This document shows, piece after piece, positions 52,453-61,946 of a stretch of DNA of 64,000 nucleotides. The notes under the pieces are model-generated. The model was not told where the DNA came from. It worked only from the letters and a program-made list of their open reading frames with translations, and searched no databases. Source of the DNA: DATLLJ01 sp035537875 (GTDB lineage: Bacteria; Acidobacteriota; Vicinamibacteria; Vicinamibacterales; CAVVIG01); assembly GCA_035537875.1 (NCBI GenBank), contig DATLLJ010000037.1, positions 124,001 to 188,000 of the forward strand, written 5' to 3'. How positions within the stretch are numbered: position 1 is the stretch's first letter; each line of letters begins with the position of its first letter. A program made the position numbers and the translations under genes.

Positions 52453-54288
52453 CTATCGTCGCGCCGCCTCGATCAACTCGTCGACCGTCTCTGGCTCGTC
52501 GAGCGATTTGCCGACCGACAGCCGTGCGCACATGCGTCGGTAGAGCAGGCTCGTCTTCAAGAGGTCGTCGTGTCGACCGATGGCGCTGATCCGGCCGTTG
52601 TCCAGCACCAAGATGCGATCGGCATCTCTGACCGTGGACAGCCGGTGAGCGATCACGATCGTCGTTCGCCCGGCCCTCAACCGTCGGAGGGCGGCGAAGA
52701 CGATTTCCTCGGAGATCGCGTCGAGCGACGAGGTCGGCTCGTCGAGAATGAGAATCGGCGCGTTCTTGAGGATGGCGCGGGCGACGCTGAGGCGCTGACG
52801 TTCGCCTCCGGAGAGGCTTCCACCTGCCTCGGCAATTTCGGTGTCGTAGCCTTTCGGCAGACGCGAGATGAACTCGTGCGCATGAGCCGCGCGAGCAGCA
52901 CCTTCGATGTCCTCGCGCGTCGCGTCGAGGCGACCGTACCGGAGGTTGTCGGCGATCGTCCCGGAGAACAGCACCGGTTCCTGGAGCACGATGGCGATTC
53001 GCTCGCGCAACGATCGCAGCTCGTACTGCCGCACGTCGAGACCGTCGACGAAAACCCCGCCAGCCGTGACATCGTAGAAGCGCGGAATCAGGCTGACCAG
53101 CGTGGTTTTGCCGGCGCCGGTCAGCCCGACGAGCGCAACCATCTCGCCGGGCGATGCCTGGAACGTGATGTCGTGCAGGACGGCCGTCCCGTCGGGATAA
53201 CTGAAATCGACGTTCTTGAAGTGGATCTGACCGCGAATGGCGGAACTGTCGGCCGCATCTGGCCGATCGACAGCCTCCGGAATCTCGGCGAGCATGGCCC
53301 TGACGCGCTTGGCGCCGGCAAGAGCGCCCTGAAGCTGACCGGTGGTGTAGGCGATGGCGGACAGAGGGCCGTAAACGGCGCCAAGATAAGCGATCACGAC
53401 GGTCAGATCGCCGATGGTCATCTGTTGCTGCAGCACGCGCAGCCCGCCGACGAGCAGCACGACCGCCGTCCCAATGATGGTGATCGAGCTGATGACGATG
53501 GAGAAGACCGATTGGCGCCAGGTGAGATCGATCCGCGCCAGCATGGTGCGGTCGCCGGCGACCGCATATCTGGCTGTTTCGAACGCCTCGCGGGCGAAGC
53601 TCTTCACCAGTCGAATCGCGGTAAACGTCTCGTGGAGCCGTCCGACGAGCTTCGATTCGAGCTCCTTGACCTGTTCCTCGCGCGTCATCAGCGTCGAGAT
53701 GTAGTACCGGATGGAGAGATAGAGGAACGGCACCACCGCGAGCGACAAGAGCGCCACCGTCAGATCGAGCTTCAGCAGAATCGCGAACATCACCACCAGC
53801 GTCGCGACGGAAGTGACGAGCGGAAACCCGCCGATCAGCAGGTTCTCGATCGCATAAGCGTCCACGTCAACGCGGTAGACGGAGTCGCCCGTGCTCGTCC
53901 TGACGTGATGATGAAGACCGAGCGCCTGAAGATGCTGAAACAGACGATAACGCAGGTTGTAAACCATGCGCTGGCCGGCATCGACCTGCAGCTGCGTGCT
54001 GTACGCGGACACGACCTGGTGGGTGAGTTGCAGCACCACGCCGGCGCCGACGAGCGAAACGAGCAGGCCCAGCGGGCTGCCAAAGCGGTCGATCTGCAGC
54101 CACTGAGCCAACGAGGGAGGGACCGGCTGGCCGACGAGCACGTAGTCGATGACAACTTTCAACACCCACGGCTCGAGCGCGCCGAGCGCGACCTCGAGCA
54201 GCAGGAGGCAGGCCACGAATGCCATGCGCGCGCGGTACGGCCGGAGAAAGGAGAGCGACCAGCGGACCAGGGAGTAGGGCTCCGTCAC
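52453..54288 (-). CDS. ABC exporter, fused membrane and ATPase domains (MsbA-like)
   Basis: This 611-residue half-transporter has six N-terminal helices, the coupling-helix region near 200 and the ATPase domain in the last 240 residues. Visible are Walker A GLTGAGKTTLVSLI (near 394), signature LSGGERQRLSVAR (near 498), Walker B ILILDEPTSSLD and H-loop IAHRLSTV. It would flip a lipid or glycolipid, possibly the product of the downstream glycosyltransferases. The start is GTG 54288, 4 bp after the fusion gene's end. Confidence 0.93.
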   Translation of the reverse strand: MTEPYSLVRWSLSFLRPYRARMAFVACLLLLEVALGALEPWVLKVVIDYVLVGQPVPPSLAQWLQIDRFGSPLGLLVSLVGAGVVLQLTHQVVSAYSTQLQVDAGQRMVYNLRYRLFQHLQALGLHHHVRTSTGDSVYRVDVDAYAIENLLIGGFPLVTSVATLVVMFAILLKLDLTVALLSLAVVPFLYLSIRYYISTLMTREEQVKELESKLVGRLHETFTAIRLVKSFAREAFETARYAVAGDRTMLARIDLTWRQSVFSIVISSITIIGTAVVLLVGGLRVLQQQMTIGDLTVVIAYLGAVYGPLSAIAYTTGQLQGALAGAKRVRAMLAEIPEAVDRPDAADSSAIRGQIHFKNVDFSYPDGTAVLHDITFQASPGEMVALVGLTGAGKTTLVSLIPRFYDVTAGGVFVDGLDVRQYELRSLRERIAIVLQEPVLFSGTIADNLRYGRLDATREDIEGAARAAHAHEFISRLPKGYDTEIAEAGGSLSGGERQRLSVARAILKNAPILILDEPTSSLDAISEEIVFAALRRLRAGRTTIVIAHRLSTVRDADRILVLDNGRISAIGRHDDLLKTSLLYRRMCARLSVGKSLDEPETVDELIEAARR

Positions 54289-54292
54289 CGGC

Positions 54293-57200
54293 TCACCCCC
54301 CGACCCGTCGGGTGGCGGAAGGACGCGCCGGCGGCGCCTGCACCAGGTTGGGAGCGATCCGGGGAATGATGAGCGGGACGATTGTGTCCTGGCCCGAGTC
54401 GGCGACGTAGAGCCAGCCGCGGCGAGGACCGTTGGTCGCGAAGGCCACGCGGGACGGTGCCGTGAATGCCAGGCGCCCGTCGTCGCTCATGTCGCGGATG
54501 ATTCCGTCCGGGCCAACTGCGCGGACGCGGCCGTTGTAATAATCGGCGATGAAGACGGTCACCTTGCCTGTCGGGTCTGGGACCACAGCCACGCCGGCCG
54601 GGCCCGCGAGACGTGCCTCGGTGGCCGGTCCGTCGTCTCCCGAATAGCCCCAATCGCCACCAGCGACCGTGGTGATGTGATGCGTCCGGGCATCTACCTT
54701 GCGAACGCGGTTGTGATGCATGTCGGCGATGTACAGGTCGCCGCTGATGGGATCGAGGGCGACGTCGCTCGGCATGTTCAGCGTGGCGTTCAGTGCCGGA
54801 CCGCCGTCACCGACCTCCATCGCGTCACCAGGTTTACCGTTGCCCGCCACCGTGAAGATGAGGCCGGTCTTCGCGTCGATCATCCGGACTCGATAGTTCA
54901 GGGTGTCGGCGATGTAAATGTCCCCGCTCGACGCCACGGCGACAGCGCTCGGCGTGTTGAGCGCAGTCATCAGCGCGGGACGGCCATCGCCGTCATATCC
55001 GCTTTCGCCAGAGCCCGCGATGGTCATGATGACGCCGGTCGGTCGATCGACGCGACGGATCCGGTTGTTGTGGGAATCGGCGATGACCAGATCGCCGTCC
55101 GGTGCGATCGCGACGCCGTTGGGGGTGTCGAGCTGAGCGGCAGTCGCCGCGGCGTAGTCACCCGAGAATCCGCTCCCGGCGTCGTGATTGCCGGCCACCG
55201 GCTCGATATTGTTGTTCAGCGCCCCAATTCGACGGACGAGATGGTTGTTGGTATCGGCAAGGTACACGTCCCCGTTCGACGCAACAACGACACCGCCTGG
55301 TGTATCGAGCCATGCCTCGATGGCCGGTCCGTAGTCGCCCGCATACCCCTTTTGGCCGCCAATCACCGGACCGGTCGCGGCGTCGCGCAGCATGAACGTG
55401 CTCGCGCCCAGCGAAAGGATCATCAACGCGAAGATCGTCGCGCTCCGGAGACCGTACATTCGAAGCAGCGAAGGGGTGACGATTGGAGGCCGGACCGGAC
55501 CAGAGGGCATCTGGTGCATGCCCTGTTCGACGGTCACCTTGTTGAGGCTGCGCTTCAACACCGCAGCGGCCTGAGCCGTGTGCCAGAGCGCCGCGCCGAC
55601 GATGAGGATCGTCGCGGCACCCGAGATCGCGCCGGCGGCGGGCCATCTGAGCGCCAGTCCGAATGCCGCGGCGACAAACAGGGCGAGTCCCAGCCCGAGG
55701 GCGCTCACCACACCCAGCATTGCGGGACGGAGATGCGTGCTGACGCGAAGCATCGATTTGCCGTCGCCGTGGTCCTCCACGAGGGCGCGGGCGTCGATCC
55801 AGGCCCATCGCCCGACGGGAATGCTCAGATCGCGATCGTCCGACCATCCCTCGTCGATCTCGATGGTTCGGACGGCGCGAGATCTCCGTAGCCAGTCGAC
55901 GAGTTGAGACAGCACCCGCTCGGACGAGGTCCACGTTTCGCTCCAGAACCGATCCTCGATGACTGTTCCGAGCAGGAGGAGAATTGCGCGCCACGCCTCG
56001 GCCACCGACGGTCGTGGACCGCCGCTCTTCTGCGCCACCGGATGAGGCAGGGGGACTTCCGGAGGCGAGAGGACTCCGCGGACCCTGCCGACGGCGCGCG
56101 CGAGCGGCTGAATGAAATGCAGGTAGGCAACCGCCGCGCGGTACCACAGCTTGCTTCCCGGCAGCGAATGCACCTGCGACCGCATCGCGTACGTGAGGTT
56201 CTTCACGATCGTCGATGACACGCCGATCAGGCCGGTGGCGAGCAGGAGCGCGGCCGCCCAGTCGTGATTTCCGACCGCTGCCACGCCCAGGCCGCTGAGC
56301 GTCAGGAGGAACGAGAGGGCCTGCCACCGAATCGAGTGCGGCAGAAACGCGAAGGGATGCACATCGGTCCGGTAGACCGAGGGAAACGGAGACGACCCCC
56401 AGACCCCCGCGTTGATCTTCGTGCCTGACAGCGATCGCACGAACGGCAGCGGACTGTAGATGCGTCCCCGCCACAGCATATGACCATCGAGGAACTTCTC
56501 CGGGTGGTGTGCCATCAGCCACGTTTCGCCTTCTCCGTAGCCGATCTGCTGCTTCCAATACGCCCTGATGGACGAGCGATGGTGGTGCCAAACGAGGGCC
56601 GCCGCAGCGAAGCCGATCTTCCAGCCCCGCGCCTGCAGCCGCCAGCACGCGTCCACATCGTCGCCGGCGCGGAGATAGACGGGGTTGAAGCCGCCGATCG
56701 CCAGGAGGGCATCGCGGCGAAACGCCATGTTGCACCCTGGCACGTGCTCGGCCGTGCGATCGTCGAGCAGGACATGAGTCGGCTCGCCCGGCGCCCGGGC
56801 AATGCACTGCGCCATGGGCGGATCGTCATCAGGGACGACATTGGGTCCGCCGGAGCCGACCACGTCGGAGGTCAGGAACGGCTGGACGAGAAACGTGAGC
56901 CAGTCGGGGTCGACGCGCGCATCGGCGTCCGTGTACGCCACGATCTCGCCGGTCGCTTCGGCCAGGCCGACATTGCGTGCGGCGCTCAGCCCGCGATTCG
57001 GTGTGTCGATGACTCGGACGAACGGATACCCGCGACCAATCTCGCTGGTTCGATCTCTCGAGCCGTCGTTGACGAGAATGACTTCGTAGGTCGGATACGT
57101 CAGCTTCCCAAGCGACTCCAGGCAGTCGTCCAGCGTGGCGGCCGCGTTGAAGGCACAGACGATGACGGACACATGAGGCCAGGCCGCGCGAGCCTCCGGC

Positions 57201-58195
57201 GGAAACGGGGCGTCCTCGAATGCGGCAGATACGGCGATCGCCGCCGGTTTGGGATTGCGATCGCGATCGACCAGGCCGAAGGCCCAGTCCTCGACCGGAT
57301 GCCCGCCGCGCCACCATTCATCCGTCCACGCGTAGGCGATCGCTCCGCAGGCCCCTTCCTCGAAGGCGGCGCGGATGTGAGTCGCCGTGATTTCTGCCTG
57401 CCCCGACTCGCCCTCTCGAATGCTGTCGGCACCCGCCTCGGCGAGAAGCAGCGGTTTGTGGCCGGCGATGTGCTGGAGACGGCAGAGATACGCGCGAAGC
57501 TCGGGCTCGCGATGGAGGTACACGTTGAACGCGCAGAGGTCGAAGAACGACAGATCGAGAAATTCGGTGGGGGGAAAATTGACGTAGGTGAAGAGGCTCT
57601 CGGGCGATTGCGCCTTCGCCGCATGATAGAGATCCCGCAGAAAATTCTCGACCCGCACTCTGCCATGCCACCGGACGACCCCGGGCGGAATTTCGTTGCC
57701 GAGGGCGAGGAGCAGGACCGCTGGATGACGTGCCAGATCCGCCACCTGTTTGACGATGTCGCGGCGGATCCTCCGGGCCAGCTTCCGGTCGTCGAGGAAC
57801 GCAACGTGCTGTGACCAGGGCAGCCCGACCATCAAGCGAAGGCCGTGCCGGGCGGCTTCATCCAGCAGGTCTTCTCTGGGCGGCGTATAAGTTCTGACGG
57901 TGTTGATGCCGAACTCGGCCATCAAGCGGAAGTCTTCTGATACGCGCTGCGGGTCGGGAAACTGATAGCCGTCCGAATCCGGAGCAAAGGTTCCGTACGT
58001 CACACCCTTGACGAGGAACCGCTCGCCGACACTCTCGAGCTCGTGTGGCAACCCGGCCTGTCGCAGGAACTTGCCGTCTGTGGCGATTCGCGCAGCCGGT
58101 TCCGGGGGAACTCGGATTCGCGTGGCCGGAACGCCGGGCTTGGATTGGACGGCGATGCTCAAATCAGATCCGTCAGATATAGGCCGCGCAACCAA
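54293..58195 (-). CDS. Three-part fusion: glycoside-hydrolase-like, GT2 glycosyltransferase, membrane, NHL repeats
   Basis: This 1300-residue protein has four parts. Residues 40-335 form a clan GH-A TIM-barrel-like domain with acid/base Glu in LALGNEIPPG (E168) and a likely nucleophile in LLLAEAGAD (E253). Residues 342-600 are a GT2 domain (VSVIVCAFNAAATLDDCL, YTDADARVDP, GDDVDACWRLQARG). A membrane region with several helices follows (about 640-940). Roughly 945-1300 hold six NHL repeats, each with a core like GDVYLADTNNHLVRRI. TTG 58195 is the best start, with TATACAAT about 18 bp upstream; TTG 58162 is an alternative. It heads the ABC/glycosyltransferase operon. The NHL repeats probably face outward. 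Confidence 0.8.
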   Translation of the reverse strand: MVARPISDGSDLSIAVQSKPGVPATRIRVPPEPAARIATDGKFLRQAGLPHELESVGERFLVKGVTYGTFAPDSDGYQFPDPQRVSEDFRLMAEFGINTVRTYTPPREDLLDEAARHGLRLMVGLPWSQHVAFLDDRKLARRIRRDIVKQVADLARHPAVLLLALGNEIPPGVVRWHGRVRVENFLRDLYHAAKAQSPESLFTYVNFPPTEFLDLSFFDLCAFNVYLHREPELRAYLCRLQHIAGHKPLLLAEAGADSIREGESGQAEITATHIRAAFEEGACGAIAYAWTDEWWRGGHPVEDWAFGLVDRDRNPKPAAIAVSAAFEDAPFPPEARAAWPHVSVIVCAFNAAATLDDCLESLGKLTYPTYEVILVNDGSRDRTSEIGRGYPFVRVIDTPNRGLSAARNVGLAEATGEIVAYTDADARVDPDWLTFLVQPFLTSDVVGSGGPNVVPDDDPPMAQCIARAPGEPTHVLLDDRTAEHVPGCNMAFRRDALLAIGGFNPVYLRAGDDVDACWRLQARGWKIGFAAAALVWHHHRSSIRAYWKQQIGYGEGETWLMAHHPEKFLDGHMLWRGRIYSPLPFVRSLSGTKINAGVWGSSPFPSVYRTDVHPFAFLPHSIRWQALSFLLTLSGLGVAAVGNHDWAAALLLATGLIGVSSTIVKNLTYAMRSQVHSLPGSKLWYRAAVAYLHFIQPLARAVGRVRGVLSPPEVPLPHPVAQKSGGPRPSVAEAWRAILLLLGTVIEDRFWSETWTSSERVLSQLVDWLRRSRAVRTIEIDEGWSDDRDLSIPVGRWAWIDARALVEDHGDGKSMLRVSTHLRPAMLGVVSALGLGLALFVAAAFGLALRWPAAGAISGAATILIVGAALWHTAQAAAVLKRSLNKVTVEQGMHQMPSGPVRPPIVTPSLLRMYGLRSATIFALMILSLGASTFMLRDAATGPVIGGQKGYAGDYGPAIEAWLDTPGGVVVASNGDVYLADTNNHLVRRIGALNNNIEPVAGNHDAGSGFSGDYAAATAAQLDTPNGVAIAPDGDLVIADSHNNRIRRVDRPTGVIMTIAGSGESGYDGDGRPALMTALNTPSAVAVASSGDIYIADTLNYRVRMIDAKTGLIFTVAGNGKPGDAMEVGDGGPALNATLNMPSDVALDPISGDLYIADMHHNRVRKVDARTHHITTVAGGDWGYSGDDGPATEARLAGPAGVAVVPDPTGKVTVFIADYYNGRVRAVGPDGIIRDMSDDGRLAFTAPSRVAFATNGPRRGWLYVADSGQDTIVPLIIPRIAPNLVQAPPARPSATRRVGG

Positions 58196-58212
58196 TAATG
58201 CGGCAAATATCT

Positions 58213-58220
58213 ATTGTATA
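58213..58220 (-). promoter_or_regulatory. Possible -10 box for the fusion gene operon
   Basis: On the minus strand TATACAAT (58220-58213) is an AT-rich -10-like element about 18 bp before TTG 58195, in a short low-GC stretch between hisA and the fusion gene. No convincing -35 or ribosome binding site is visible, so a near-leaderless transcript is possible. Confidence 0.35.
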
Positions 58221-58231
58221 AGACGTTAGGC

Positions 58232-58927
58232 CTAGTTTTCAGGAGCATCAGCGGAAACCGCCAACCTGCCCGTGTAGAGGGCCATCCCCACCACCGCGTC
58301 GACGCCTAACTCGTGAAGGTCGTCGATTTCGCGCTGGGTCGTAATGCCACCCGCCGCCGTAATGGGCCGGCTGGTAGCCTGGCGCACAGCCCTAATCGCC
58401 TCCATGTTGGTCCCGCCCATCAGACCTTCCGCGTCGACGTGCGTATAGAGGAACTCCCCGCAGAACGGCTCGAGCGCGCGGACGGCATCCACGGCCGTCA
58501 GCGGCAGCGACGTTTTCCATCCATGGATCACGACCTGGCCCCCGCGACTGTCGACGGCCGCGATGATCCGCTCCAGCCCGACCGCCCCGGCCAGCGAGCG
58601 GGCGAACACGAGATCGGGCCGCCCGTCTTTGAAAAGCGATGAGCCGGCGATAACCTGCCTGGCGCCCGCCGCCAGCACGTCCTGGGCGCGCGTGACAGTG
58701 CGGATCCCACCGCCAACCCGGCAGGAGAGGCGACCAGCAATCTGGCGCACGAGGTCGAGGTTGTCCCCGACCCCCATCGCGGCGTCCAGATCGATGACCT
58801 GGACTTTCGGAAACCGCGCGAACCGCCGAACCCAGCGAAACACATCGTCGTCTCTGATGGCGAGACGCTCGCCCTGAACGAGCTGCACCACGGCGCCTTC
58901 TTTCAGATCGATCGACGGGATCAGCAT
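58232..58927 (-). CDS. hisA: Phosphoribosylformimino-AICAR phosphate isomerase (HisA)
   Basis: This 231-residue TIM-barrel enzyme begins LIPSIDLKEGAVVQLVQGER and has DLDAAMG near 47, RVGGGIRT near 70 and the second-half phosphate loop AAGGITT near 190. It isomerises ProFAR in histidine synthesis. It is the last gene of the his operon seen here, 21 bp after hisF, and no hisI/hisE follows. Confidence 0.95.
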   Translation of the reverse strand: MLIPSIDLKEGAVVQLVQGERLAIRDDDVFRWVRRFARFPKVQVIDLDAAMGVGDNLDLVRQIAGRLSCRVGGGIRTVTRAQDVLAAGARQVIAGSSLFKDGRPDLVFARSLAGAVGLERIIAAVDSRGGQVVIHGWKTSLPLTAVDAVRALEPFCGEFLYTHVDAEGLMGGTNMEAIRAVRQATSRPITAAGGITTQREIDDLHELGVDAVVGMALYTGRLAVSADAPEN

Positions 58928-58948
58928 CGACGTGACCGCTCCGCCAGT

Positions 58949-59704
58949 TCAGAGGCGGACCGGAATGCCCCTTCCTTGCAAGTGTTCTTTGAGGCTGCGA
59001 ACACTGGTTTCGGCGTAATGAAAGATCGACGCGGCGAGCGCGGCGTCGGCTCGTCCCGCTGTGAACACCTCGACGAAGTGGTCCAGGGATCCCGCCCCGC
59101 CCGACGCGATGACTGGTATCGACACCGCTGCCGACACGGCTGCGGTCAATGGGCAGTCGAAACCGACCTTGGTGCCGTCACGATCGATGGAGGTCAGCAG
59201 AATCTCTCCTGCGCCGCGCGCCTCGGCCTCGCGCGCCCACTCCACGGCATCGCGTCCCGCCGCGCTCTGGCCGCTGCGTGCATACACGGCGAATCCCTCG
59301 CCCGCCCGCTTCGCATCGATGGCCACCACAACCGCCTGGCTGCCGTACCGCTCGGCCAATGTCGTGATCAGGGCAGGATCCGACAGCGCAGCCGTGTTCA
59401 GGCTGACCTTGTCGGCGCCAGCCTCGACCGCAGCGGCGGCGTCGGCCTCGGTCCGAATTCCGCCGCCTACGGCGAGTGGAATGAACAACTCGCGCGCGAC
59501 GGCGTGGATGGTCTCGGCGAGCGCGCGACGCTGTTCGAGCGTGGCGGTAATGTCGAGGATGACGAGCTCGTCGATGCCTTCTGTGTTGTACCGGCGCGCG
59601 AGCTCAGCCGGGTCGCCGGCCGACCGCAGCCCTTCGAAGTTCACCCCTTTGACGACGTGACCGTTGCGAACGTCGAGGCAGGCGATGATCCGCTTGGACA
59701 GCAT
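58949..59704 (-). CDS. hisF: Imidazole glycerol phosphate synthase cyclase subunit HisF
   Basis: This 251-residue TIM barrel starts LSKRIIACLDVRNGHVVKGVNFEG and has the catalytic Asp in ACLDV (residue 11) and DRDGTKVGFDC in the second half. It makes IGP and AICAR with ammonia passed from HisH. It lies 6 bp after hisH and 21 bp before hisA. Confidence 0.97.
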   Translation of the reverse strand: MLSKRIIACLDVRNGHVVKGVNFEGLRSAGDPAELARRYNTEGIDELVILDITATLEQRRALAETIHAVARELFIPLAVGGGIRTEADAAAAVEAGADKVSLNTAALSDPALITTLAERYGSQAVVVAIDAKRAGEGFAVYARSGQSAAGRDAVEWAREAEARGAGEILLTSIDRDGTKVGFDCPLTAAVSAAVSIPVIASGGAGSLDHFVEVFTAGRADAALAASIFHYAETSVRSLKEHLQGRGIPVRL

Positions 59705-59710
59705 GGGATA

Positions 59711-60334
59711 TCAGCAGGGCTCTCGAGACGCCCTGACGAAATTTCGCAGGATCGTCAGACCCACTTCGCCCGACTTTTCCGGATGAAACTGCACTCCCGC
59801 CACGTGGCCGCGCTGGACGACGGATGCGAACGGCTCGCCGTGTTCGGTCACCGCAACCGTGTCAAGCGTGACGGGTGCGACGTAACTGTGCGTGAAGTAG
59901 ACCTGCGCCCCAGAGGGGATTCCAGCCACGATCGGCGCGTCGCGTTGGATGCGGATATTGTTCCATCCGACATGTGGAACTTTGACGGCGCCTCCGTTCT
60001 CGGCCGAGCCGCCTGACAGTCGATAACACGAGCCGGGCAGCAGGCCCAGTCCCGGGCAGTCAGGTGCTTCGTCGCTGCCCGCAAACAGCCACTGCAGACC
60101 GAGGCAGATGCCAAGGAGGGGACGGCCTGCGGCGACACGCCCTCGTATGGCCTCAACCCATCCACGATCGAGCGCCGAGGTCGCGCCGAAGTGCCCGACG
60201 CCCGGAACGACTATGGCATCCGCGATATCGAGGTCGCCCGGCGCGCCAGGGTCATACAGCTCGGCGCCGATGGCGGCGAATGCCTTGCGCACCGAGGTCA
60301 GGTTACCTGCTTTGTAGTCGATGAGCGCGATCAC
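59711..60334 (-). CDS. hisH: Imidazole glycerol phosphate synthase glutaminase subunit HisH
   Basis: This 207-residue class I glutamine amidotransferase begins IALIDYKAGNLTSVRKAF, has catalytic Cys in GICLGLQWLF (near 81) and His-Glu in GVQFHPEKSGEVG (near 187). It releases ammonia for HisF. The start is GTG 60334, overlapping the hisB stop (GTGA); the longer reading to 60985 is antiframe through hisB. Confidence 0.96.
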   Translation of the reverse strand: MIALIDYKAGNLTSVRKAFAAIGAELYDPGAPGDLDIADAIVVPGVGHFGATSALDRGWVEAIRGRVAAGRPLLGICLGLQWLFAGSDEAPDCPGLGLLPGSCYRLSGGSAENGGAVKVPHVGWNNIRIQRDAPIVAGIPSGAQVYFTHSYVAPVTLDTVAVTEHGEPFASVVQRGHVAGVQFHPEKSGEVGLTILRNFVRASREPC

Positions 60335-60918
60335 AGCAGGCCCTTGGTGCTCGGCAGCATCCGTGCGAGCTGTTTGTCTTTCGAACACGCCACACGTAAC
60401 GCGCGCGCGAAGGCCTTGAAGACCGCCTCTATGTGGTGATGGCTGGATCGCCCGTAGAGAACTTTCACGTGCACGTTCGCGCGAGCGCCGAGCGCGAAGC
60501 CGTCGAAGAAATCGTGGACGAGCTCGGTCTGGAGATCTCCGACACGCACGACTCTGACCTTCAGATCCACGACGGCATGAGGTCGTCCGCCGAGGTCCAC
60601 GGCGGCGACGGCCAAGGTTTCGTCCATGGGCATGACGAAGTAGCCGGCTCGATTGATGCCGCGCCGCGTTCCGACGGCGCGCGCGACGGCTTCGCCCAGG
60701 GCGATACCCATGTCTTCGACGGTATGGTGCTGATCGACATCGAGGTCGCCCTGGGCGTCGACGCGAAGGTCGAATCCGCCATGCCGCGCAAAGAGCTCGA
60801 GCATGTGGTCCAGAAACCTTATGCCAGTATGGATGGCGTACCGGCCACGGCCCTCGAGCCCGAGGCGAACCACAATCTGCGTTTCCTTCGTCCGTCGCTC
60901 GATCAGGGCGCGGCGCAC
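60331..60918 (-). CDS. hisB: Imidazoleglycerol-phosphate dehydratase HisB
   Basis: This 195-residue enzyme has the two metal-binding motifs HHTVEDMGIALG (near 70) and SSHHHIEAVFKAFARAL (near 165), with FLDHMLELFARHG near the start. It is the monofunctional dehydratase without the phosphatase half. GTG 60918 is chosen because it gives the usual length and overlaps the end of hisC; the longer reading is antiframe to hisC. Confidence 0.94.
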   Translation of the reverse strand: MRRALIERRTKETQIVVRLGLEGRGRYAIHTGIRFLDHMLELFARHGGFDLRVDAQGDLDVDQHHTVEDMGIALGEAVARAVGTRRGINRAGYFVMPMDETLAVAAVDLGGRPHAVVDLKVRVVRVGDLQTELVHDFFDGFALGARANVHVKVLYGRSSHHHIEAVFKAFARALRVACSKDKQLARMLPSTKGLL

Positions 60919-61946
60919 AACACCTCTTCCATGGCTGCGATGAACCGGCGCGTGTGCTCGACGATGCCGGTCGCGATCCGGACACATCCGGCGCAGCCAG
61001 GCTCGGACGATCGATCGCGAACGAAGATCCCTCGGGCAGCCACTCCCTCGACCAGCGCCTTCAGGCGATCCCCCGGGCACACAAGGACGAAGTTCGCGTC
61101 GCTCGGCACGTACCGCAATCCCAGTCGCTCGCAGGCCGCGTACAGCAGGGCCTTCGATTCACGGGTCTGGCGCAGATAGTCCTGCAGGTAATCCTGGTCG
61201 GCGAGCGCCGCCTGCACCGCTGCCACGGCCGCGATACTGACGCTGTAGACCGGTATCGCCGCGCGCACCGGGTTCAACACCTCCGCAGCGCCGACCAGGC
61301 AGCCGATGCGCAAGCCGGCGAGGCCGAAGGCTTTGGAAAAGGTGCGCCCGACGATCACGTTGGGAAAGGCCGCGAGTTCGGGTATGAAGGTCACTCCCGA
61401 GAACTCATGGTAAGCCTCGTCCACGAACACCACCGCCTCTGACGGTACTTGCCGCGCCACCTCTCGAATCGCCCCGAGGGGCATCGATACCCCTGTTGGA
61501 TTGTTTGGATTGGTCAAGAAGACCACGCGTGTGCGCGGCGTGATCGCCGACAGGACCTCGTCGAGCGCGAAGCTGAAGTCATCGCGCGGCATGACCTGGA
61601 CCAGGCGCCCTCCCACAACCTCGGTGTCGACTCGATAGATCTCGAACGCGGGCTCCGGGACGACGGCTTCGGGGATCGGCCCGCCGATCGGCGGCCGCAG
61701 ATACGCGACAGCCAGCCCCATGATTCCCTCGTCGAGCCCGTTGGTCAGCGCCAGCCGCCCGGGATCGACGCCGAGGTAATGCGCACAGGCACTGGTCGCT
61801 GCGGCGTACGGTGGATAAAAGCCGATCTCGTCTGCGCGCAGTCGGGCAAGCGCGTCGAGGACGCGCGGCGAACAGCCTGCGGTGTTCTCGTTCTGGTGGA
61901 GCCGCAACCCGTCGTACAGCTCTGGAGGCTTGTCGTAAGCGGTCAT
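60903..61946 (-). CDS. hisC: Histidinol-phosphate aminotransferase
   Basis: This 347-residue PLP enzyme has the fold-type I landmarks NPNNPTGVSMPL (near 150), VVFVDEAYHEFSG (near 178) and the PLP lysine in VGRTFSKAFGLAGLRIG (near 205). It makes histidinol phosphate from imidazole acetol phosphate. It overlaps hisD by ATGA and hisB at its 3' end. Its length matches the short HisC form. Confidence 0.95.
   Translation of the reverse strand: MTAYDKPPELYDGLRLHQNENTAGCSPRVLDALARLRADEIGFYPPYAAATSACAHYLGVDPGRLALTNGLDEGIMGLAVAYLRPPIGGPIPEAVVPEPAFEIYRVDTEVVGGRLVQVMPRDDFSFALDEVLSAITPRTRVVFLTNPNNPTGVSMPLGAIREVARQVPSEAVVFVDEAYHEFSGVTFIPELAAFPNVIVGRTFSKAFGLAGLRIGCLVGAAEVLNPVRAAIPVYSVSIAAVAAVQAALADQDYLQDYLRQTRESKALLYAACERLGLRYVPSDANFVLVCPGDRLKALVEGVAARGIFVRDRSSEPGCAGCVRIATGIVEHTRRFIAAMEEVLCAAP

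Noticed and set aside
52414..54369. 651-codon plus-strand open frame opposite the ABC exporter
   Set aside because: Antisense to a gene with intact Walker motifs; composition is that of a shifted reverse frame.
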